Shown here: piece by piece, positions 39,364-43,702 of the stretch | How positions within the stretch are numbered: the stretch's first letter is position 1 | Layout of the letters: each line of letters opens with the position of its first letter | Source of the DNA: a virus | Reading direction: 5' to 3' (one strand) | Virus record (IMG/VR): IMGVR_UViG_3300021963_000236 | Coordinates: 1-43,702 of that record | Length of the DNA: 43,702 nucleotides | The notes under the pieces: generated by a model | Databases searched by the model: none | Seen by the model: only the letters and a program-made list of their open reading frames with translations | Told to the model about the DNA's origin: nothing | Program-made: the position numbers and the translations under genes

Positions 39364-39548
39364 GTTCCCGCGTTGCGTCGTACCAAAGGCCCCCACGAGG
39401 GGCTTGCGGTACTAGGAACGTGGCCTCCTGCCCGTTCCGAGTCGCAGGCGAAATGAGCCTCCTCTGCGGCGGCTAGAAGATGCGGAGGGCTTCCCATCAA
39501 GGGCCCTCCGCCACTAGTTTCACCTAGGCTCAGAGGCTCAATATCTTG
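39364..39548 (+). other. structured non-coding gap before P5
   Basis: I see no gene here. The gap contains GGCCCC-CACGA-GGGGCT inside a longer GTACC...GGTAC frame (about 39380-39413) and GCGGAGGGC ... GCCCTCCGC (about 39480-39512). These could be mRNA processing stems or weak terminators (no clear T run). A GAGGCTCA box near 39532 has no gene directly behind it. Confidence 0.5.
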
Positions 39549-39576
39549 GGAACTTTCGGGGCAAGTCACGGTCTAA
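39549..39576 (+). promoter_or_regulatory. ECF-type promoter motif P5
   Basis: GGAACT-T, 16-base spacer counted from GGAACT, GTCTAA (context GGTCTAAT): this is very near the E. coli sigma-E promoter (GGAACTT and GTCTAA-type -10). It precedes the long rightward replication operon and is followed within nine bases by operator site C. The best-placed promoter of the family. Confidence 0.7.
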
Positions 39577-39584
39577 TTATTAAT

Positions 39585-39609
39585 CGCGCGGATTATGGCG
39601 TGATAATCC
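39585..39609. promoter_or_regulatory. operator-like palindrome, site C
   Basis: CGCGCGGATTAT, 6 bases (GGCGTG), ATAATCC: perfect 7-6-7 symmetry GGATTAT/ATAATCC. It starts nine bases after the -10 of P5, so a bound protein would cover the start of transcription or early elongation. This is the clearest case that the palindrome may control an ECF-type promoter. Confidence 0.65.
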
Positions 39610-39633
39610 AAGCACATAATGGAGGCTCATCCA

Positions 39634-40242
39634 GTGTCTGAAGAACTAAGCACAAACGATCTGCTCGATCAACTGGTCAGCGAGGCAGTCGCCCGCGTCA
39701 AGGCAGATAAGAAGGCAGCGCAGCACAAGAAGGAACAGCGACTCGGAGGTGAGCCGCCGACGCAACCCCAGGCACTGTTCACCAATCCAGAGAACTGGCA
39801 GCGCGGTCAGTCCATAGCGCTGATCCACGAGGATACGGAGACCCTCCTGGGACACTTCACCGAGTATCTCCACAAGTCAGTCGCCGGCGCAAGGCGGCTA
39901 GTGCGCGACGAAGCCTCCGGCATTCCTCCCGCTAGGGTCGAGCGGGTCAGCGGCTCATGGTGGCTTGGCACGACACGGCAGCCTGAGCCTCGCCAAGAAT
40001 GGCACACCCAACGCACAGTCATAATCCACGCACAGCTTGATCGCCTGCGCCTTCATTCCCCGGCGTGTGAGCTGGTCGCGCACCTTGCCTACGGTGGCAT
40101 CGAGCGAGTGGAGCTGGCTGTCGATACCCTGTTCGCCGGCGAGAACGCAGATGATCTGCTCACCCTCGCGGCTGGCACGAACATCCTTGGCGAACTCAGC
40201 CATGCCTGCAAGGTCAACATCAAAACGGAGTTAGCACTATGA
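39634..40242 (+). CDS. hypothetical protein, first gene of the replication operon
   Basis: A 202-residue protein. I start at GTG 39634 because GGAGG of the shared ribosome box lies 8 bases upstream; the ATG at 39619 would put that box inside the gene. The sequence has a helical start (STNDLLDQLVSEAVARVKAD), a Lys-rich linker, and beta segments (RVERVSGSWWLG, WHTQRTVIIHAQLDRLRL). No family is recognised. It may be an early replication accessory given its place after P5 and operator C. Confidence 0.65.
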   Translation: MSEELSTNDLLDQLVSEAVARVKADKKAAQHKKEQRLGGEPPTQPQALFTNPENWQRGQSIALIHEDTETLLGHFTEYLHKSVAGARRLVRDEASGIPPARVERVSGSWWLGTTRQPEPRQEWHTQRTVIIHAQLDRLRLHSPACELVAHLAYGGIERVELAVDTLFAGENADDLLTLAAGTNILGELSHACKVNIKTELAL

Positions 40243-40442
40243 TCGTAATCCAAGCACGCGCACCATTCTCGGACGACTGGACACGCGCGGCTATCGTCGG
40301 CGCGAACGAAGGCGAGCTGATCAACATGCTGGTCTCACGGCTGGAGTCGCGCGGCTACGAGGTCAAGGTCGAGCAGGAAGACGGTTCCCTTGTCGAGTTC
40401 GCGGAGTACCTCTGGGACGATCCGCTGGATTGGGAGGACTGA
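40239..40442 (+). CDS. small acidic hypothetical protein
   Basis: A 67-residue protein coupled by ATGA overlap. Beta-helix-beta order: VIQARAPFSDDWTRAAIVGA, helix EGELINMLVSRLESRG, then YEVKVEQEDG, with a very acidic end (WDDPLDWED). The acidic tail resembles that of ssDNA-binding proteins or DNA mimics, but the size and fold do not support an SSB call. Confidence 0.62.
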   Translation: MIVIQARAPFSDDWTRAAIVGANEGELINMLVSRLESRGYEVKVEQEDGSLVEFAEYLWDDPLDWED

Positions 40443-40443
40443 G

Positions 40444-40746
40444 ATGGCTCGCCGCCCGAATCCAGTGCCCAGTGAGCAGCTCAACCTCGCGCTTCCGCTC
40501 CCTGTCTACACTCAGCTCACGGCGCATCTCTGGAGCGATCTCGAAGCCCGCGTCCCTCACGGAGCTTACTCCCGCTTCCTCACCGATCTGCTCCGCCTCT
40601 ACTTCACAGAGAAGCGGCTCGACCTTGCTCCCTACCTCGGCAGCGAACCGGGCGCACTGACGATCACGGGCTCGCCCCAAGCAGTTGAACAACTCACAGC
40701 AATCCTCAAGAAAGGAACCGCGTATGTCCAGCCCGATCAGTGCTGA
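40444..40746 (+). CDS. possible ribbon-helix-helix-like protein
   Basis: A 100-residue protein. QLNLALPLPVYTQLTAHLWS is a strand-plus-helix start and GAYSRFLTDLLRLYFTEKRL a second helix: the order of ribbon-helix-helix DNA-binding proteins. The C-terminal part (ALTITGSPQAVEQLTAILKK) is a small alpha-beta addition. Direct DNA binding is a reasonable but unproven guess. Two bases separate it from the previous stop. Confidence 0.6.
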   Translation: MARRPNPVPSEQLNLALPLPVYTQLTAHLWSDLEARVPHGAYSRFLTDLLRLYFTEKRLDLAPYLGSEPGALTITGSPQAVEQLTAILKKGTAYVQPDQC

Positions 40747-40945
40747 ACTCCAAGCCAAGATATCCGACTGGCGACTCAAAGCCGCCGCGGGTACGCTGTC
40801 CCTTGACGAGATGCGCGAGGCAATCAAGTACCTTCGCGCCGGTAGAGTCCAAGCCGCCGTTGCTTCCGCGGCCAGCAAACGCAAGACCGCAATTGCCGTG
40901 ATCCCTTCTGCCGACGACATGCTGGCAGATCTCGGGGATATGTGA
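40724..40945 (+). CDS. small helical hypothetical protein
   Basis: A 73-residue helical protein (LQAKISDWRLKAAAGTLSLD, EMREAIKYLRAGRVQAAVAS). The start overlaps the preceding gene by 23 bases and follows AAAGGAA. The LSLDEMREAIKYLRAGR segment has a form common in small phage proteins near recombination genes. No known function. Confidence 0.62.
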   Translation: MSSPISAELQAKISDWRLKAAAGTLSLDEMREAIKYLRAGRVQAAVASAASKRKTAIAVIPSADDMLADLGDM

Positions 40946-41439
40946 TGGAGCACCTAGTCAAATTCGAGCGCGGCTATGACTGCATTCGTTTCAAGTGCAT
41001 TCACGGCTCGCATCGCTGCATTCCCGGCGCAGGCGGTTCTCACGGAGTTCACGGGCTCAACCTACGCTTCCTAGCCAAGGGAAACGCGGGTACTGTACAA
41101 TTTCTTCTGTTTACCGGGTGGTTGCCGAAGTTCGCTGTAGACAAAACCTTTGTTTGGGGAAGCCACGAGAAAGCCTGGCCACCGTTTCCTGCTGATCTTG
41201 GTTTTCATTCAAAGACACCGCAGTATGAAGGGCATACTCCAAGCGATCTCGAGTGCGAGTACTGCGACGGACAGCCCTGTTACTACGACGGATCAGGGTT
41301 AAACGCAAATCTAGCTATGTACACGCTAGTTAATGGGGGTGAAGAAGCTCTCTGGAAATTCATGGACGAGTACTATCTGTCGGTATTTGAGGGAGGTACT
41401 TTCCCTACGCCAGTAGAATATTCGAAGGAATTGCGGTAA
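40945..41439 (+). CDS. hypothetical protein with CxxC-like motifs
   Basis: A 164-residue protein. Cys pairs occur in YDCIRFKCIHGSHRCIPG and LECEYCDGQPCYYDG, suggesting one or two metal sites. The rest has mixed folds (FAVDKTFVWGSHEKAWPPFP, LAMYTLVNGGEEALWKFMDE). AT content is higher than in the flanking genes, especially in the second half, which may hint at a separate origin. ATG overlaps the preceding stop (TGATG). Confidence 0.65.
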   Translation: MEHLVKFERGYDCIRFKCIHGSHRCIPGAGGSHGVHGLNLRFLAKGNAGTVQFLLFTGWLPKFAVDKTFVWGSHEKAWPPFPADLGFHSKTPQYEGHTPSDLECEYCDGQPCYYDGSGLNANLAMYTLVNGGEEALWKFMDEYYLSVFEGGTFPTPVEYSKELR

Positions 41440-41464
41440 CATCAACGTAGTTAAGGAGGCTTAG

Positions 41465-41620
41465 ATGGACAAAGATGAAATGCTAATAGTTTGTTTTACG
41501 GGGCTACTCGCTATGCTGATCTTCTTCGGCGCGATACTCCTCAGCGAGATCAACAGCAACGCTTGCCGGGAACTGCTCAAGGACAAGCCATCAGCGGAGA
41601 TCGGGATGGTCTGCAAATGA
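41465..41620 (+). CDS. small single-TM protein
   Basis: A 51-residue protein below usual ORF cut-offs. It has AAGGAGGCTTAG upstream of the ATG, a hydrophobic segment (MLIVCFTGLLAMLIFFGAIL) and a Cys-containing C-terminal part (NACRELLKDKPSAEIGMVCK). The stop overlaps the next gene's ATG (ATGA). Translation is therefore likely. A membrane role in a replication operon is unusual; anchoring or host-envelope interference are guesses. Confidence 0.62.
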   Translation: MDKDEMLIVCFTGLLAMLIFFGAILLSEINSNACRELLKDKPSAEIGMVCK

Positions 41621-42543
41621 CCCGCGCTCCTTTCCCCGCTGTCCTCGACAGCACTATCATGGCGGCTTTCAAGTCTTGCCCGCACAAGGCCCACCTCGAG
41701 TTTGTTCAGCACTGGAAGTCCCAGTCGCCGTCTGTCCACCTGCGGGCAGGAGCTGCCTACGCTTCCGGCCTTGAAGCCGCCCGAGTCGCCTTCTACATCG
41801 ACGGCAGTACCCCCGACGACGCTATCGCCCTCGGCCTGCAGGCTCTCCTGACCTCCTACGGCGACTTCGAGTGCCCGCCTGAGAGTGCCAAGTCAGCTGA
41901 CCGTACCGCGGGTGCGCTGGAGTATTACTTCTCCCAGTACCCCCTCGGCACGGACAAGGCAATCCCGATGACTCTCCCCGGCGGCAAGCGCGGGATCGAG
42001 TTCTCCTTCCTCGAGCCGCTGGAGATCATTCATCCTGAGTCAGGCGATCCGTTGCTCTACTCAGGCCGCATGGACATGATGGTTGACTATGAAGGGATGC
42101 ACCTTGGCGAAGATGACAAGACTACTTCTCAACTCGGTGCTAGCTGGCCCAGACAATGGGACTTGCGCAGCCAGTTCACCGGCTACGTCTGGGGTGCTCG
42201 ATGCGCTGGGATTAAGCTTGACGGCTTCCTTGTTCGGGGCGTCAGCATTCTCAAGTCCAAGTACGACACCCTCCAAGCCATCACCTACCGACCCGGCTGG
42301 ATGATCGACCGCTGGTATGAGCAGCTTCACCGCGACATTAAGCGCATGCTCGTCGCGTGGGAGTCTGGTCAGTGGGACATGAACCTTGACCACGCTTGCG
42401 CTGAGTACGGCGGCTGTCAGTTCCGCGGCGTCTGCCAGATGCAACGTCCCGAGCCACTGCTCCGGCAGCAATTCGAACGTAGAAAGTGGGATCCAGTCGC
42501 TCGCACCGAAACACTTATCGAGGAGTCAGATCATGCCGCATGA
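41617..42543 (+). CDS. Cas4/RecB-like PD-(D/E)XK nuclease with Fe-S cysteines
   Basis: A 308-residue nuclease. Cys21 (SCPHKAHLEF) plus Cys261, Cys267 and Cys273 (CAEYGGCQFRGVC) match the one-plus-three Cys layout that binds a 4Fe-4S cluster in Cas4/AddB-type nucleases. Active-site signs: SGRMDMMVD (Asp153), GEDDKTT (DDK at 166-168) and the QFTGY motif (187-191). Such nucleases resect DNA ends for phage recombination; the Sak4-like ATPase three genes on is its probable partner. Confidence 0.85.
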   Translation: MTRAPFPAVLDSTIMAAFKSCPHKAHLEFVQHWKSQSPSVHLRAGAAYASGLEAARVAFYIDGSTPDDAIALGLQALLTSYGDFECPPESAKSADRTAGALEYYFSQYPLGTDKAIPMTLPGGKRGIEFSFLEPLEIIHPESGDPLLYSGRMDMMVDYEGMHLGEDDKTTSQLGASWPRQWDLRSQFTGYVWGARCAGIKLDGFLVRGVSILKSKYDTLQAITYRPGWMIDRWYEQLHRDIKRMLVAWESGQWDMNLDHACAEYGGCQFRGVCQMQRPEPLLRQQFERRKWDPVARTETLIEESDHAA

Positions 42544-42868
42544 AGTCAGCGTATCGCTAGAGCACTACGTCACTGTCAACGATCCGGCGCATCAGGCTGG
42601 CGACTACTGCGTCAACTTCACCGCGACTGCGGAGATCGAGTATACGCCGGCTGACCTAAGCGGTGGGATGGAGGATGGGACAGCCGCCGACGGAGACTGC
42701 AGCACTCCGCGGATCACCGAGGTGACTGTGTTCCACTACAGCGACGATACGGAAGACGATGGCGCGCAGGTCACTGACCCCGATCTCGTCAAGGCCTGCG
42801 TTGACCTCCTTGACTCCGACGATATCGAAGACACTCTTTGGGAGCAGTACCACATCGAGCATGGCTAA
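42533..42868 (+). CDS. small acidic hypothetical protein
   Basis: A 111-residue acidic protein with beta segments (VSVSLEHYVTVNDPAHQAGD, YCVNFTATAEIEYTPADLSG, RITEVTVFHYSDDTEDDGAQ) and a helical acidic end (ACVDLLDSDDIEDTLWEQYH). Its ATG overlaps the nuclease end by 11 bases. The high Asp/Glu content could mimic DNA or bind a basic partner; no family is recognised. Confidence 0.62.
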   Translation: MPHEVSVSLEHYVTVNDPAHQAGDYCVNFTATAEIEYTPADLSGGMEDGTAADGDCSTPRITEVTVFHYSDDTEDDGAQVTDPDLVKACVDLLDSDDIEDTLWEQYHIEHG

Positions 42869-43247
42869 GACTCTCCAGTGGACAGCCTCCGACGGCACCT
42901 TCCATGAAATCTACTCCGCCGCTGCTTTCGTCGGCAAGTCCTTCCTCGGGGAGCTTGAGTATGACAGCGGCCGAAGCGACCTTCGCTGGCACCGTAGCTC
43001 CACAGCTTATTTCTGTCCGGAGTGTGGCGATATCTGGGGACGCATTGTTGCACAAGATTCCCGCGGTAAGCCTAAGGCGTTCGAAGTCGCACGAGTTGCT
43101 TGCGCGCAGCATTACGATCACTGGAACGTTCCCGGTAGTTTCTTGGTTGGGCATCTCGAGTACTTGCTTGGCGATCTTCCCCTTGCCGCCCTTCGGCGGG
43201 AGCTAGAAGTCCACTTAACGTATGCAGAAAGGAAGCCTTATGGCTGA
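42861..43247 (+). CDS. hypothetical protein with a possible zinc site
   Basis: A 128-residue protein; YFCPECGDIWGRIV (CPEC) and later VACAQHYDHW give a possible CxxC...CxxH zinc site. The start (MAKTLQWTASDGTFHEIYSA) is beta-like, the end is helical (LLGDLPLAALRRELEVHLTY). I choose ATG 42861, overlapping the preceding gene by eight bases, rather than the longer frame that only reads a shadow. It directly precedes the recombination ATPase and may bind DNA or the ATPase. Confidence 0.65.
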   Translation: MAKTLQWTASDGTFHEIYSAAAFVGKSFLGELEYDSGRSDLRWHRSSTAYFCPECGDIWGRIVAQDSRGKPKAFEVARVACAQHYDHWNVPGSFLVGHLEYLLGDLPLAALRRELEVHLTYAERKPYG

Positions 43248-43702
43248 GTCAGCAGCACCCATTGCAGCACAAGCCGCCGCGACAGCAGGTGATCGGCGAT
43301 CCCTTACCGGCCCGAAGGTCTGCCTCATGGGTCTCGGCGGCACAGGCAAGACACACGCCCTCGGAACCCTTGCGGACTGGGCAGCCGCCAACAAGTTCGA
43401 GCTCTGCATCCTGTTCACCGAGCAGGGACTTGAATCCTTCCTCGGTTATTTCCGTGACAAGGGACAGGAGCCGCCCGCTTGCGTCTACTGGCACCAGCAG
43501 GTCACTCGACCCATCTCTCTCAAGGCAATGATGCAGACCGCGGAAAGCGTCGGCAAGCTGTCTTACGAGGCCCTCGCCAAGTCCATCGACGCGAACCGCG
43601 GAGGCGACAACAACGCCTTCTTCAAGATTCTCAAGTCCTGTTCTGACTTCGTGGATGATCGGACTGGGAAGTCCCTCGGCGGCGTGGACAGCTTCACTCG
43701 CA
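43240..43702 (+). CDS. Sak4-like RecA-fold ATPase, N-terminal part (gene split by contig ends)
   Basis: This is the first ~110 unique codons plus the terminal overlap of the ATPase that continues at base 1. The Walker A GLGGTGKT is at residues 31-38 after an Ala-rich leader. The ATG overlaps the previous gene by eight bases and follows AAAGGAAG. The last bases differ from the copy near 127: the window ends ...GVDSFTR where the start-side copy reads ...GVDSFPITR, which could be a 6-base strain difference or assembly noise at the end. Confidence 0.8.
   Translation, partial: MAESAAPIAAQAAATAGDRRSLTGPKVCLMGLGGTGKTHALGTLADWAAANKFELCILFTEQGLESFLGYFRDKGQEPPACVYWHQQVTRPISLKAMMQTAESVGKLSYEALAKSIDANRGGDNNAFFKILKSCSDFVDDRTGKSLGGVDSFTR
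43570..43695. repeat. terminal direct repeat identical to bases 1-126
   Basis: 126 bases are identical to the window start; the match fails at 43696 (A versus C). It lies inside the ATPase gene, not in a gap, so it is best read as assembly overlap of a circularly permuted or circular molecule rather than a biological terminal repeat. Confidence 0.9.

Noticed and set aside
41568-41600. Further GGAACT copy in the small TM gene
   Set aside because: Lies in coding sequence and has no GTCWAA at 15-18 bases.
1-43702. CRISPR arrays, insertion sequences, integrase or diversity-generating retroelement
   Set aside because: No spaced direct repeats, transposase, recombinase or reverse transcriptase signatures were found on either strand.

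Overview
This window is an almost complete, circularly redundant genome of a tailed phage with a podovirus (P22-like) virion plan. The first 126 bases recur exactly at 43570-43695, so the unique unit is about 43,569 bp, and the recombination ATPase gene is split across the contig ends. No integrase, excisionase or lysogeny repressor cassette is visible, so I read it as a virulent phage. The host is most likely Gram-negative, and a proteobacterium is my best guess: strong GGAGG ribosome sites, an M15 peptidoglycan peptidase, a Sec-exported Cys-rich protein and ECF-type promoter motifs all fit.

Layout. Two convergent transcription units meet at a terminator near 7.7 kb and diverge near 33.2-33.6 kb. 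The rightward unit runs 33.6 kb to 43.7 kb and, across the contig join, 1 to 7.66 kb. It starts with many small genes, including a SprT-like metalloprotease, a pyrimidine-dimer-glycosylase-like protein and an HTH protein. It continues into a replication and recombination block: Cas4/RecB-like nuclease, Sak4-like ATPase, possible ssDNA-binding partner, ParB-methyltransferase fusion, a uracil-DNA-glycosylase/3'-5' exonuclease/polymerase A fusion, a DUF3987-like ATPase and a small HTH protein. The leftward unit runs 33.2 to 7.77 kb and encodes the virion and lysis: small and large terminase, portal, GroES-like co-chaperonin, scaffold, capsid, beta-helix head fibre, P22 gp4- and gp10-like tail proteins, fibres, three internal/ejection proteins and the lysis block.

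The main find is a complete ECF-type sigma-70 factor (regions 2 and 4) buried in the 1839-residue ejection/polyvalent protein (10894-16413, minus), between hydrophobic Ala/Gly segments. Independently, GGAACT-N16/17-GTCTAA, which closely resembles ECF sigma-E promoters, occurs five times in front of rightward genes and once inside the small terminase gene. I infer that the virion delivers a sigma factor that steers host RNA polymerase to phage promoters; host RpoE reading the same sites is the main alternative. A second dispersed signal, CGCG(CG)GATTAT-N6-ATAAYSS, occurs at five sites, one just after promoter P5 and another within the 5' part of the small HTH gene, suggesting a phage operator. 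A ~200-bp imperfect inverted repeat with G-quadruplex-prone arms and an AT-rich tip at 34.34-34.54 kb is a candidate replication origin.
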